A DNA stretch of 64,000 nucleotides from Burkholderia sp. D-99 (GTDB taxonomy: Bacteria; Pseudomonadota; Gammaproteobacteria; Burkholderiales; Burkholderiaceae). Within the stretch, counting starts at the first letter, position 1. Every line of letters starts with the position of its first letter. Shown piece by piece: positions 8,283-17,098 of the stretch. Both the position numbers and the translations under genes were made by a program. The stretch is taken from the NCBI RefSeq assembly GCF_011605345.1, contig NZ_JAAOXM010000007.1:284524-348523 (forward strand), given 5' to 3'. Below the pieces are notes generated by a model that saw only the letters and a program-made list of their open reading frames with translations, was not told the DNA's origin and ran no database searches.

Positions 8283-9185
8283 TCAGGCCATCAACGCCCG
8301 AACGAAGTCGAGGAACACCCTCACCTTCGCGGAAACGAGATTGGACGCGTGGTGATACGCGTAGAGCGGAAACGTCTCGTCCGCCCATTCCGGCAACAGC
8401 AGCACCAGCCGCCCGTCGGCCAGGATGTCCCGCGCATAGAGTTCCAGCAACTGCGCGACACCCGCGCCGCCCAGGCATGCGCCGAGCAGCATGCCCGTGT
8501 CGTTGACCATCAGCCGGCCAGCGGCATCGAACGGCACCACCTCCTTGCCGCGATGGAATTCCCATTCGAACGGCCGCCCCGTCACCGGATCGCGGATCAG
8601 CACGCAGCGATGCCCGCTCGCAAGATCCCGCGGGTGCCGCGGTTCGCCGTGACGCGCGACATAGGCCGCCGACGCACAGGTGAGCACGCGCGTTTCCAGC
8701 AACAGCCGCGCACGATATGACGACGGTTCCGGAATGCCGAACCGCACCGCCACGTCGAACCCGTCGGCGACGAGGTCGCCCATCCGGTCGCGCACGCTGA
8801 TCTCGACCGACAGATCGGGGAAGCGGTCGAGAAACTCCGCCATCTTCGGCGCCAGCACGTAGTGGCCGAAGGTCGCGTCGACGTTGACGCGCAGCCGCCC
8901 CCTGACACGCGCTTTCGACTGGCCGGCGTCGATCGCCGCGTCCGCGATGCCGGCCAGCAGCGGCGCGACCGCCTCATAGAAACGCCGGCCTTCGTCGGTC
9001 AGCGTGATCGCGCGCGCCGTGCGGTTGAAGATCCGGATGCCGACGCGCTCTTCCAGCCGGGCGACCGCACGGCTCACCGCCGGCTGCGTCAACCCCATCG
9101 CCTCGCCGGCGCGCGCGAAAGTGCCGGCCTCGATCACCGCCGAGAGCACGCCGATCCCGCTCAGGAGCCTGCTATCGAATGCCAT
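8283..9185 (-). CDS. LysR-family transcriptional regulator
   Basis: 300 aa. The helix-turn-helix lies in the first 60 residues (AGEAMGLTQPAVSRAVARLE), followed by a PBP-like effector domain with the CrgA-subgroup signature VRGRLRVNVDATFGHYVLAP. It is divergent from the SDR pair at 9303 and 10081, with a 117-bp AT-rich gap, so regulation of those two genes is the natural inference. The inducer is unknown. Confidence 0.9.
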   Translation of the reverse strand: MAFDSRLLSGIGVLSAVIEAGTFARAGEAMGLTQPAVSRAVARLEERVGIRIFNRTARAITLTDEGRRFYEAVAPLLAGIADAAIDAGQSKARVRGRLRVNVDATFGHYVLAPKMAEFLDRFPDLSVEISVRDRMGDLVADGFDVAVRFGIPEPSSYRARLLLETRVLTCASAAYVARHGEPRHPRDLASGHRCVLIRDPVTGRPFEWEFHRGKEVVPFDAAGRLMVNDTGMLLGACLGGAGVAQLLELYARDILADGRLVLLLPEWADETFPLYAYHHASNLVSAKVRVFLDFVRALMA

Positions 9186-9302
9186 TAGACATACTTTCAG
9201 TCATTCTTGATCTGCTAATTATTCATTATTTTTATTGACCGAGGAAGCCTACATTGGTCCTGTCGCCGGATCGCACGGCACTCACGAACCAGGGAGCAGG
9301 AC

Positions 9303-10040
9303 ATGAGCACATCGGAACAGGTCGCCCTCGTCACGGGTTCTTCGCGCGGCATCGGCGCGGAAATCGCCCGCCGTCTCGCCCGCGACGGTTTCAGGGTCGT
9401 CGTGAACTATGCCGGCGGCGCCGGCCCGGCCCGGGAAGTGGTCGACGCGATCGTCGCCGACGGCGGCACCGCCGTCGCGGTACAAGCGGACGTCGCCGAT
9501 CCGGCGGCGGTGGCCGCGCTGTTCGACGCGGCCGAGCAGGCGTTCGGCCGTATCGACGTGGTCGTCAACAGCGCGGGCGTGATGAAACTCGCGCCCCTCG
9601 CCGAATTCGACGACGCAGCATTCGACCAGACCGTCGCGATCAACCTGAAGGGGGCGTTCAACGTCAGCCGCGAGGCGGCGAAGCGCGTGCGCGACGGCGG
9701 CCGCATCGTCAACCTGACCTCGAGCGTGATCGGCATGCGCCTGCCGACCTACGGCGTGTACATCGCGACCAAGGCCGCCGTCGAGGGCATGACACAGGTG
9801 CTCGCACAGGAGATGCGCGGCCGCAACATCAGCGTGAACGCCGTCGCGCCGGGGCCGGTCGCGACCGAGCTGTTCCTGCACGGCAAGAGCGCCGAACTCG
9901 TCAACCGGATGGCGAAGATGAACCCGCTGGAGCGGCTCGGCCAGCCCGCGGACATCGCCAGCGTCGTCGCGTTTCTCGCCGGCCCCGACGGCGCATGGGT
10001 CAACGGTCAGGTCCTGCGCGCCAACGGCGGCATGTGCTGA
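9303..10040 (+). CDS. SDR-family NAD(P)-dependent oxidoreductase
   Basis: 245-aa classical short-chain dehydrogenase. TGSSRGIG cofactor motif at 11-18, NSAG at 89-92, catalytic Ser near 140 and Tyr153-x3-Lys157 (YIATK). The C-terminus ends in the FabG-like VNGQVLRANGGMC. Substrate is not predictable. A good AGGAGCAGG ribosome site precedes the ATG. First gene of a two-SDR unit divergent from a LysR gene; the second SDR starts 40 bp downstream. Confidence 0.9.
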   Translation: MSTSEQVALVTGSSRGIGAEIARRLARDGFRVVVNYAGGAGPAREVVDAIVADGGTAVAVQADVADPAAVAALFDAAEQAFGRIDVVVNSAGVMKLAPLAEFDDAAFDQTVAINLKGAFNVSREAAKRVRDGGRIVNLTSSVIGMRLPTYGVYIATKAAVEGMTQVLAQEMRGRNISVNAVAPGPVATELFLHGKSAELVNRMAKMNPLERLGQPADIASVVAFLAGPDGAWVNGQVLRANGGMC

Positions 10041-10080
10041 CGGGCCGCCTGCCGCGTCCCCCCGTTACCGGAGATCGATC

Positions 10081-10980
10081 ATGAAGGAAGTCATTCTCGT
10101 CACGGGCGCGTCCAGCGGCTTCGGCCTGCTGACGGCCCAGGCGCTCGCCCGCGCCGGCCATGCCGTCTACGCGTCGATGCGAGAAAGCACCGGCCGCAAC
10201 GCGCCGCGCGTCGCCGCCATCGCCGCCTATGCGCAGGAACACGGCGTCGACCTGCGCACCGTCGAGCTCGACGTCGGCGACGACGCGTCCGTCGGCACCG
10301 CCATCGACCGCGTGATCGCGGACAACGGCCGCCTCGACGTCATCGTCCACAATGCCGGGCACATGGTATTCGGCCCGGCCGAAGCGTTCACGCCCGAGCA
10401 GATCGCCCGGCTCTACGACATCAACGTCGTGTCGACCCAGCGCGTCAACCGCGCGGCGCTGCCGCAACTGCGCCGCCAGGGCCGCGGCCTGCTCGTCTGG
10501 GTGTCGTCGTCGTCCGCACGCGGCGGTACGCCGCCGTTCCTCGCCCCTTACTTCGCCGCGAAAGCCGCGATGGATTCGCTCGCGGTGTCCTATGCGGCCG
10601 AACTCGCCCGCTGGGGTATCGAGACGTCGATCGTCGTGCCGGGCGCCTTCACCCAGGGCACGAATCACTTCGCCCACGCGGGCAAGCCGGCCGATGCGAC
10701 CGTGCAGGCCGCCTACGACGACGGCCCCTATGCGGGCGTCGCCGAGCAGGCGCTCCAGGGCCTCGCCGCGCTCGAACCGGCGGACGCCGATGCCGGCACC
10801 GTCGCGACGGCAATTGCCGACATCGTCGCCGCACCCGCCGGCAAGCGCCCGTACCGCGTATTCGTCGATCCGTCGCAGGACGGCGCGGAGGAAGTGTTCC
10901 GCGTCGGCGATCGCATCCGCCGTGAGATGTTCAGGAACATCGGCCTCGCCGACCTGCTCGCGGCCCGCGTCGGCAGTTGA
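10081..10980 (+). CDS. SDR-family oxidoreductase
   Basis: 299 aa, longer than the classical 250-aa SDR because of a C-terminal extension. TGASSGFG at 8-15, HNAG around 90-93 and Tyr157-x3-Lys161 (YFAAK) are all present, so it should be active. It belongs to the subgroup of ketoreductase-like SDRs with an extended substrate lobe. It probably shares a transcript with the SDR at 9303 (40-bp gap) under the divergent LysR regulator. Substrate unknown. Confidence 0.88.
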   Translation: MKEVILVTGASSGFGLLTAQALARAGHAVYASMRESTGRNAPRVAAIAAYAQEHGVDLRTVELDVGDDASVGTAIDRVIADNGRLDVIVHNAGHMVFGPAEAFTPEQIARLYDINVVSTQRVNRAALPQLRRQGRGLLVWVSSSSARGGTPPFLAPYFAAKAAMDSLAVSYAAELARWGIETSIVVPGAFTQGTNHFAHAGKPADATVQAAYDDGPYAGVAEQALQGLAALEPADADAGTVATAIADIVAAPAGKRPYRVFVDPSQDGAEEVFRVGDRIRREMFRNIGLADLLAARVGS

Positions 10981-11010
10981 TCCGCTGCGCGCCGGGCACG
11001 CCGGCGCGCG

Positions 11011-11901
11011 TCAGCGTTGCTCGCAGAACCCGAGGATCGCGCCGGCGACCGCCGCCGGCGCCTCGCGCTGCGGAAAGTGACCGACGCCGTCCAGCACCTG
11101 CCGCGCGTAGCGTCCCGTAAAGAAACGCTCACGCCCGGCCGAACTGTCCGGATGATTGCAGGTGTCCGCGCCGCCGTGCAGCACGAGCGTCGGCACCGCC
11201 AGCACGGGCGCCGGGTTCAGCCGCGCATTGTCGTCCGCATAGGCCGGCGTGCCCGGCGCAAATCCCCACCGATGCCGGTACGAATGCAGGACGACGTCGA
11301 TCCAGTCGGGCCCGTCGAACGCGTCTGCGGCCGCCTCGAAATCGCCGTCGCGATACCAGCCCGGCGGCGACCACGTGTCCCACATCAAGCGGGCAAGCGC
11401 GCGGCGATCGTCGCGCAACGCCTGCTCGCCGCGCGGCGTCGCCATGAACCAGTGATACCAGTAATTGCGCGCCTGCTGCAGCGACAGTGGCTGCCCGGGA
11501 TCGTTGGTGCCGTACCCGACCGACAGCATCACGAGATACGATGCGGCGGCGTCGCGCAGCCCGCACGCGTTCGCGGCCGCCCGGGCGCCCCAGTCGTGCC
11601 CGACCAGCACGGGCCGCTCGATACCAAGCGCATCGACGAAGTCGAGCAGGTCGCGTCCGAGCGCCGCGAGCTGGCCGCTGCGCGGCACGGACGCGTCGCG
11701 AAAACGGGTCGGCGCAAAACCGCGCAGCGCGGGCGCCAGCACGCGGTAGCCGCGCGCCGCCAGCGCTGCTGCCACCGCTTCCCAGCCGGCAGGACTATCC
11801 GGCCAGCCGTGCAGCAGCACGGCCACGCGCTCGCCGCGCGGGTTCCATTCGAGATAGGCAATATCGAGCGACGCGGTCGTCGCATACGCATAGGTCGTCA
11901 T
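11011..11901 (-). CDS. Alpha/beta hydrolase, epoxide hydrolase / haloalkane dehalogenase-like
   Basis: 296 aa with the oxyanion motif LLHGWPDSP (29-37) and the nucleophile elbow VGHDWGA, where Asp103 takes the place of Ser; Asp nucleophiles mark epoxide hydrolases and dehalogenases. The catalytic His is probably in DGVGHFPQREAP near the C-terminus. A cap domain rich in Trp (MWDTWSPPGWYRDGDF) lies between. Divergent from the LysR gene at 11972, the likely local regulator. Natural substrate unknown. Confidence 0.85.
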   Translation of the reverse strand: MTTYAYATTASLDIAYLEWNPRGERVAVLLHGWPDSPAGWEAVAAALAARGYRVLAPALRGFAPTRFRDASVPRSGQLAALGRDLLDFVDALGIERPVLVGHDWGARAAANACGLRDAAASYLVMLSVGYGTNDPGQPLSLQQARNYWYHWFMATPRGEQALRDDRRALARLMWDTWSPPGWYRDGDFEAAADAFDGPDWIDVVLHSYRHRWGFAPGTPAYADDNARLNPAPVLAVPTLVLHGGADTCNHPDSSAGRERFFTGRYARQVLDGVGHFPQREAPAAVAGAILGFCEQR

Positions 11902-11971
11902 CGTGTACTCCGTTGGGTCAGCCTGAGCGCACGATGGTAGGTCGGCATTTCATCACGATTCACGGAGTATC

Positions 11972-12904
11972 ATGATTCATTCTTTGAATTTCACGTTGAA
12001 TCGACTGATGGAACCGCTGACCGATCCCGCGTCGACCGCGCTCGACATCACGCTGCTACGCACCTTCCTCGAAGTCGTCGACAGCCACGGATTCGCGCCG
12101 GCCGCGGAACGTCTCGCGCTCACACCCTCCGCCGTCAGCGGCCACATCAAGCGGCTCGAACAGGCGGCCGGCACGGTGCTGCTCGCGCGCACGACACGCC
12201 GTATCGCACTCACGCCGGCAGGCGACACGCTGTACGCGTACGCGCGCAACATCGTCGATATGGAGCGCGAAGTACGCGCGCGGCTCCGCGGCGCGCCGGC
12301 GCACGGGCCGCTGCGGGTCGGTGCGTCGGAAGATTTCGCGGGCGCGTGGCTGCCGCATGTGCTGCGCACGTTTCGCGACCGCCATCCACGCACGTCGATC
12401 GAGTTGAAGGTCGGCATCACTGCGTCGCTGCTGCGCGAGCAGACGCTCGGCCGGCTCGACGTCGTGTTCGGCAAGCAGTGCCGGCAGGTCGACACACCGG
12501 GCGAACTGCTGTGGGAAGAGCCGCTCGTGTGGGCGTTCGCATCGGACCGCGCGCTCGACGCGGGCGGCGAAGTGCCGCTCGCGCTGTTTCCGCAGCCATG
12601 CGTGTATCGCGAAGCCGCCGTCGCGGCACTCGCCGCCGCGCTGCGACCGTTCCGCGTGCTGTTCGAGAGCAGCAGCATGGCCGGCTGCGTGTCGGCCGCG
12701 CTCGCCGGCTTCGCGGTCACCGCGCTGGCACGCAGCCAGCTGCGCGACGGCTTGCGCGAATGCGGGCCGCAAGACGGTCTGCCGGCGCTACCGGCCGCGC
12801 GCTTCTACGCGTTCGCGGCGAAATCGGACGGCGCGGGTGCGGCATTGATCGACGCGGTGCGGGATACCGGGCGCAGCCGGCAGTTCGCGGCGCTGCCCGG
12901 TTGA
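11972..12904 (+). CDS. LysR-family transcriptional regulator
   Basis: 310 aa. Helix-turn-helix around residues 22-80 (AAERLALTPSAVSGHIKRLE), followed by an effector domain beginning GPLRVGASEDFAGAWLP. Start 11972 is preceded by ACGGAG at the right distance; an internal ATG at 12008 (MEPLTD) is an alternative. It is divergent from the alpha/beta hydrolase with a 70-bp intergenic gap, the classic LysR arrangement, so it probably controls that gene. Confidence 0.88.
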   Translation: MIHSLNFTLNRLMEPLTDPASTALDITLLRTFLEVVDSHGFAPAAERLALTPSAVSGHIKRLEQAAGTVLLARTTRRIALTPAGDTLYAYARNIVDMEREVRARLRGAPAHGPLRVGASEDFAGAWLPHVLRTFRDRHPRTSIELKVGITASLLREQTLGRLDVVFGKQCRQVDTPGELLWEEPLVWAFASDRALDAGGEVPLALFPQPCVYREAAVAALAAALRPFRVLFESSSMAGCVSAALAGFAVTALARSQLRDGLRECGPQDGLPALPAARFYAFAAKSDGAGAALIDAVRDTGRSRQFAALPG

Positions 12905-12945
12905 AACTGGCGCGGCGCGCACATGGCGCAAACCGCGCGCGTCGG

Positions 12946-13893
12946 TCAGTCGCCTTCTCCGTCCTCGCCGCCCTCCCCGCCTTCCCCGCCCCTAGTCAGT
13001 GCACTCGCCATCAGCTCGCCGAACCACTCGACGAACGCATTGAGCCGGCGCGAACGATGGCGCCGATGCGGATACACGGCCGACACGTCCATCGGTGCGG
13101 CGCGGTGGCCGGGCATCACGTCGACGAGTGCGCCGCTGTCGAGCAGATGCTCGACGTCGAAGCGCGGAATCTGGATCAGCCCCATCCCCGCGATACAGCT
13201 CGCGATATAGGTTTCGGCGTTGTTGACGATCACGCGGCTCGGCAGCGTAAGTGTGTGCCGCTGGCCGTCCGCGCAGTATTCCCAGTCGAGCTCGCGCCCT
13301 GTCGTCGGCGACGCATAACCGATCGCCCAGTGTCCGTGCGCGAGCGCGTCCGGATGCTCGGGCACGCCGCTTTCGCGCAGGTAGTCGGGGCTCGCGCAGT
13401 TGATCAGCGTGAACTGCCCGAGCGGCCGCACGACGAGGCTGCTGTCCGCGAGCCGCCCGACGCGGATCGCGCAGTCGACGCCCTCCTGCACCAGGTCGAT
13501 CGAACGATCCGTCGAGCCGAGCGACAGTTGCAGCTTCGGGTAACGGTGAAACAGCGACGGCAGCGCAGGCGCCACCATGCGGCGCGCGATCCGGCTCGGC
13601 ACGTCGACATTCAAGCGGCCGATTACGTCGCGGTCGCGGCGGCGGAACAGGCGGTCGAGTTCGTCGGCTTCCGCGAGCAGGCGCCGGCCGCGTTCGAGCA
13701 GCAGCGCGCCATCGGCAGTGAGCTGCACCTGGCGCGTCGTACGATGCAGGAGGCGCGTGCCGAGCCCCGTCTCGAGTTGCTGGACGGCCGCCGACACGGT
13801 CGCGCGCGGCACGTCAAGCGCGTGCGCGGCCTTGATGAAGCTGCCCATCTCGGCAACCTGCAGGAAGATTCTGACCTGATCCAGCTTGTCCAT
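12946..13893 (-). CDS. LysR-family transcriptional regulator (CrgA-like)
   Basis: 315 aa from ATG 13893 (MDKLDQVRIFLQVAEMGSF); the frame continues to 14013 but that part crosses a terminator and is not family-like. Helix-turn-helix sequence AHALDVPRATVSAAVQQLE, effector domain start IGRLNVDVPSRIARRMVAP. The C-terminal tail is Gly/Glu-rich (RGGEGGEGGEDGEG), a low-complexity ending not usual for the family. It follows an SDR gene on the same strand but a terminator stands between them. Confidence 0.88.
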   Translation of the reverse strand: MDKLDQVRIFLQVAEMGSFIKAAHALDVPRATVSAAVQQLETGLGTRLLHRTTRQVQLTADGALLLERGRRLLAEADELDRLFRRRDRDVIGRLNVDVPSRIARRMVAPALPSLFHRYPKLQLSLGSTDRSIDLVQEGVDCAIRVGRLADSSLVVRPLGQFTLINCASPDYLRESGVPEHPDALAHGHWAIGYASPTTGRELDWEYCADGQRHTLTLPSRVIVNNAETYIASCIAGMGLIQIPRFDVEHLLDSGALVDVMPGHRAAPMDVSAVYPHRRHRSRRLNAFVEWFGELMASALTRGGEGGEGGEDGEGD

Positions 13894-13966
13894 CGGCGGG
13901 GAACGTAGGTTCGGAAGATCGTCGCCGCCGGCTGTCGCGCGTCGCGGCAAGGTCCGGCGGCACAGA

Positions 13967-14002
13967 GAAAACGGGCGCGCAGCTGCAGGGCCGCGCGCCC
14001 GT
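13967..14002 (-). terminator. Terminator downstream of SDR 14081
   Basis: Inverted repeat ACGGGCGCGC / GCGCGCCCGT (13971-14002); read on the minus strand the hairpin is followed by TTTTCTC. It lies about 80 bp beyond the SDR stop codon, between it and the LysR gene. Confidence 0.65.
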
Positions 14003-14080
14003 CCATTGTCCACGCAAACGCGCCATTGCGGTGCGCCACGCGCCCGCGACAGCCGCCGGCGCGGCCCGTTGCCGGGCAGG

Positions 14081-14854
14081 TTACTTGGTCGTATAGCCGC
14101 CGTTGATCAGGATCGTCTGGCCCGTGATCCACCAGCCGTCGGTGACGAGATGGCGAATGAACGGCACGACGTCCTCGATGTCGGTCAGGCCCGTCTTGCT
14201 GAACGGCGACAGCGCGGCCGCGGTCTTGTGATACGCGACCGCATCGGCACCCTCGGCCGGATAGAAGAACGGCGTGTCCATCGGACCCGGCCCGACGGCC
14301 GTCACCGAGATCCCGCGCGCGCCGTATTCCTTCGACGCCGCGCGCGTGAAATGCTCGACCGGCGCCTTCGACCCTTCGTACGCCGCATAGAACGGCGTGA
14401 ACGCGCCGAGCAGCGACGTCACGAGCGTGACGAGCTTGCCGTGATCCTCGAGGTGCCGCCCCGCTTCCTTGATGAAGAAGAACGCCGACTTGCTGTTGAC
14501 CGCGAACATGTCGTCGTACTCGGCCTCGCTGATCTCGGTGAACGGCTTCTTCAGCACCTTGCCGACCGTGTTGATCGCGATGTCGATCTTGCCGAAGCGC
14601 TGCTTCGCGTCGTCGAACAGCTTCTCGACCGCAGCGGCCGTCGTCAGGTCGGCCTGGAACGTGGCAGCTTCCGCGCCGGCCGCGCGCACCGCAGCGGCCG
14701 TCTCCTCGGCCTGTGCCTGCGACGCCGCGCTGTTGTAGTGAATCGCCACCGCCTTCGCGCCGTGGCTCGCCAGGTCCCGCGCGATCAGGCCGCCGAGATT
14801 CTTTGCGCCGCCTGCGATCAGGACGACCTTGTCTGCGAGCGTATGAGTTGCCAC
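14081..14854 (-). CDS. SDR-family oxidoreductase
   Basis: 257 aa. The glycine motif GGAKNLGG is at 15-22 and the catalytic pair is Tyr159-x3-Lys163 (YEGSK). The usual NNAG is replaced by NTVG at 95-98, seen in some SDR subgroups. The C-terminus WITGQTILINGGYTTK is classical. It ends a group of three SDR genes in this block; no substrate can be assigned. The upstream region to 15033 carries no gene. Confidence 0.9.
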   Translation of the reverse strand: MATHTLADKVVLIAGGAKNLGGLIARDLASHGAKAVAIHYNSAASQAQAEETAAAVRAAGAEAATFQADLTTAAAVEKLFDDAKQRFGKIDIAINTVGKVLKKPFTEISEAEYDDMFAVNSKSAFFFIKEAGRHLEDHGKLVTLVTSLLGAFTPFYAAYEGSKAPVEHFTRAASKEYGARGISVTAVGPGPMDTPFFYPAEGADAVAYHKTAAALSPFSKTGLTDIEDVVPFIRHLVTDGWWITGQTILINGGYTTK

Positions 14855-15033
14855 GGTTGACTCCTTTTTCCGTTGAACGAAGCTAGGAGTGTAGGCACGC
14901 GCGACGCGCCGGTCAGCCAGTCGCGGCTGGATGGATTATCCAGAAAAACGATCCAATCGCAGCGAGGTAATGTTGCCTGCCGTACGGACAACAGCACCGG
15001 AATCTGACACCGATGCAGCGCATGCCAGCCGGC

Positions 15034-15534
15034 TCAGCGGGCGTACAGTTCCGCGTCGATCTTGCCGAGCAGCCACTGCATGCCAGCGAGATGCTGCTGG
15101 TCGTGGCTGCACAGGTAGTGGACGAGCCCGCGCACGGTCAACGAGCCGTAGCCGTCGAACTCCCCGGTGCGCGCAAGCTGTTCGGGCGTGAGGCGCGACA
15201 CGAGATCCAGCGTCTCGCGCCGCGCTTCGCGGATCGCCGCGAGCACGTCGGACGCATACGCGTCGTTATAGCGGCGCTCGATCGCGAGTGCGTCGCCATC
15301 GATCGACACGAGCAGCGGCCGGTCTTCGTCGAGCATCCGCCGCAACCGCACGTGATAGCCGTCAGTCTCGATGTCGCGCACGTGGCAAAGCTGCCCGAGC
15401 GGCGAGAAGTGCTCGCTCGGGATCCCGGCCCAATCGTCGGGCGTCCAGCGTGCATAGCCGTCGGGTACGGCCGCGAAGTGCGCTTCGAGCAGGCGGGGGA
15501 AATCGGCGAGTGCGTCGAGCGTCGTCGGATTCAT
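15034..15534 (-). CDS. DinB-family protein
   Basis: 166 aa from ATG 15534 (MNPTTLDALADFPRLLE). Four-helix DinB/YfiT-type putative metalloenzyme; the three metal-binding histidines fit LCHVRDIE and CSHDQQHLAGM. The substrate is unknown; related proteins include thiol-dependent S-transferases. The upstream in-frame ATG at 15576 adds 14 residues and is less likely. The copC-like gene is next upstream on the same strand (63-bp gap), so they may share a transcript. Confidence 0.8.
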   Translation of the reverse strand: MNPTTLDALADFPRLLEAHFAAVPDGYARWTPDDWAGIPSEHFSPLGQLCHVRDIETDGYHVRLRRMLDEDRPLLVSIDGDALAIERRYNDAYASDVLAAIREARRETLDLVSRLTPEQLARTGEFDGYGSLTVRGLVHYLCSHDQQHLAGMQWLLGKIDAELYAR

Positions 15535-15597
15535 GCGGGACTCCCTGTCGAATAGGGGCGACTGCAGCCCTGGCACGGGCCTGCCGCCGCCGTTGCG

Positions 15598-15972
15598 TCA
15601 CTTCACGCTGAAGCCGTACGCGCCCTGCGTGCGGTGCCCGTCGGTCGCGACGGCCACCCATTTCACCGTATAGGCACCAGTGCCGACTGCCGTGAGCGGC
15701 ACCGTCATCCGCTTGCGGTTCGACGCGTCGATGCGCGCGTGGCCGTCCGACACCGTCTTGCCGTCGCCATCGACGACGACGATCGAGCTGAATGCCGGCT
15801 CCAGCGGCTCGGTGAAGTCGATCGTGACGGCAGCCGGTGCGGCGGCCACCGCCGCGCCTGCCGCCGGATCGCTCTTCGCGAGATGCGCGTGCGCGAACGC
15901 GGCCGACGAGACGGTCGCGGCAACGATGAGGGCGGCTGCCTGGCGGCCAAACGGGAATGAATCGAAACGCAT
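15598..15972 (-). CDS. CopC-domain periplasmic copper-binding protein
   Basis: 124 aa with a signal peptide ending near SSAAFAHAHL, so the mature protein begins with the N-terminal His that CopC proteins use to bind Cu(II). The Ig-like beta domain contains DPAAGAAV, the edge strand VTIDFTEPLEPAFSSI and WVAVATDGHRTQGAYGFSV, all typical of CopC/YobA. ATG 15972 has GGA about 8 bp upstream; a start at 16005 would put extra basic residues before the signal. No CopD is adjacent. Confidence 0.88.
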   Translation of the reverse strand: MRFDSFPFGRQAAALIVAATVSSAAFAHAHLAKSDPAAGAAVAAAPAAVTIDFTEPLEPAFSSIVVVDGDGKTVSDGHARIDASNRKRMTVPLTAVGTGAYTVKWVAVATDGHRTQGAYGFSVK

Positions 15973-16086
15973 GGACTTTCCGTGAAGAATGAACGGGCGC
16001 CGCACCCTGCGCGGCGTTCCGGCAGCTTACCAGCGCATGCGCGTTCATGGCGGTCATCGGCCGCCGCTTGATAGAATGCGCGCGCT

Positions 16087-16803
16087 ATGGATCTCGAAAG
16101 CATTCTCTACACCCAGGGCTTCGGCTCGCGCCGCCAGTGCCGCGGCCTGATCGAAGCGGGCCGCGTCGCCGTGGCGGGCGCCAGCGCGACCGACCCCGAC
16201 GCCGCGTTCGACACCGACGGCCTCGTGTTCTCGGTCGACGATACGACGTGGCCGTTCCACACGCATGCGTATCTCGCGCTCAACAAGCCGGCCGGCTACG
16301 AGTGTTCGCGCGACCCGCAACACCACGCGAGCGTATTCAGCCTGCTGCCCGCGCCGCTCGTCGCGCGTGGCGTGCAGTGCGTCGGCCGTCTCGACCAGGA
16401 CACGACGGGCCTGCTGCTGCTGTCCGACGACGGCCAGTTCGTGCACGCGTACACGTCGCCGAAGCGCAAGGTGCCGAAGACCTACGTCGCGACCGTGCGT
16501 CACCCGCTCGACGATGCGCAGCTGAATGCGCTGCGTAGCGGCGTGCAGCTGCACGGTGAGCCGAAGCCGATCGCGGCCGTCGCCGCCGACGCGCGCGACA
16601 CGCACGCGCTCGCGCTGACCGTCCTCGAAGGCAAATACCACCAGGTCAAGCGCATGGTGGCGGCAGCGAGCAATCGCGTCGAGTTGCTGCACCGCGAAAG
16701 CATCGGCGGCTTCACGCTGCCGGACGACCTCGCACCGGGCGCGTGGCGCTGGCTTGACGAAGCCGACCTTTCATCACTCCGCAATCCCGTCAAAACCCTG
16801 TAA
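16087..16803 (+). CDS. rsuA: RsuA-type 16S rRNA pseudouridine synthase
   Basis: 238 aa. N-terminal S4-like RNA-binding segment (YTQGFGSRRQCRGLIEAGRV) followed by the RsuA/RluBEF catalytic domain with the key Asp103 in GRLDQDTTGLLLLSDDG, and the KTYVATV and GKYHQVKRM motifs. By family it makes pseudouridine 516 in 16S rRNA. The symbol is by similarity; RluB/E/F-type substrates are an alternative. Stands alone on the plus strand. Confidence 0.85.
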   Translation: MDLESILYTQGFGSRRQCRGLIEAGRVAVAGASATDPDAAFDTDGLVFSVDDTTWPFHTHAYLALNKPAGYECSRDPQHHASVFSLLPAPLVARGVQCVGRLDQDTTGLLLLSDDGQFVHAYTSPKRKVPKTYVATVRHPLDDAQLNALRSGVQLHGEPKPIAAVAADARDTHALALTVLEGKYHQVKRMVAAASNRVELLHRESIGGFTLPDDLAPGAWRWLDEADLSSLRNPVKTL

Positions 16804-16909
16804 GGGAAAATCCGCACGACCGTTCGGTGCCCGGCCGCGTCTCGGCCGCATGTTCCCCCGCTATACTGAAATCACAAGCTGCAAGAGCAGCGATGCAGGG
16901 GGAGATACC

Positions 16910-17098
16910 ATGAACATCAACCATTCTTTCGAACTGTCGTCCGTGATGATCGCGTTCGCGGTCATCGGTGTCGTCGTGATCGGCGGCCTGCTGGCCATGA
17001 TGCACGCGAAGCACAAATACCATCCGAACCTGATTGGCGCGCTGATCGGCGCGCTGCTTTGCTTCCTGCTGATCGAGGCGTTACCGGCGCTGACCTGA
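16910..17098 (+). CDS. Small two-helix membrane protein
   Basis: 62 aa (MNINHSFELSSVMIAFAVIG...). Two hydrophobic segments, about residues 12-31 and 41-58, flank a short basic loop (HAKHKYHPN). The ribosome site GGGGGAGA stands 6 bp before ATG 16910. No known domain recognised. Its last 18 bp overlap the 3' end of the epimerase gene on the other strand. Confidence 0.7.
   Translation: MNINHSFELSSVMIAFAVIGVVVIGGLLAMMHAKHKYHPNLIGALIGALLCFLLIEALPALT

Noticed and set aside
8239..15033. Genomic island inserted at tRNA-Leu
   Set aside because: No integrase, no direct repeat of the tRNA 3' end was spotted, and base composition by eye is like the rest.
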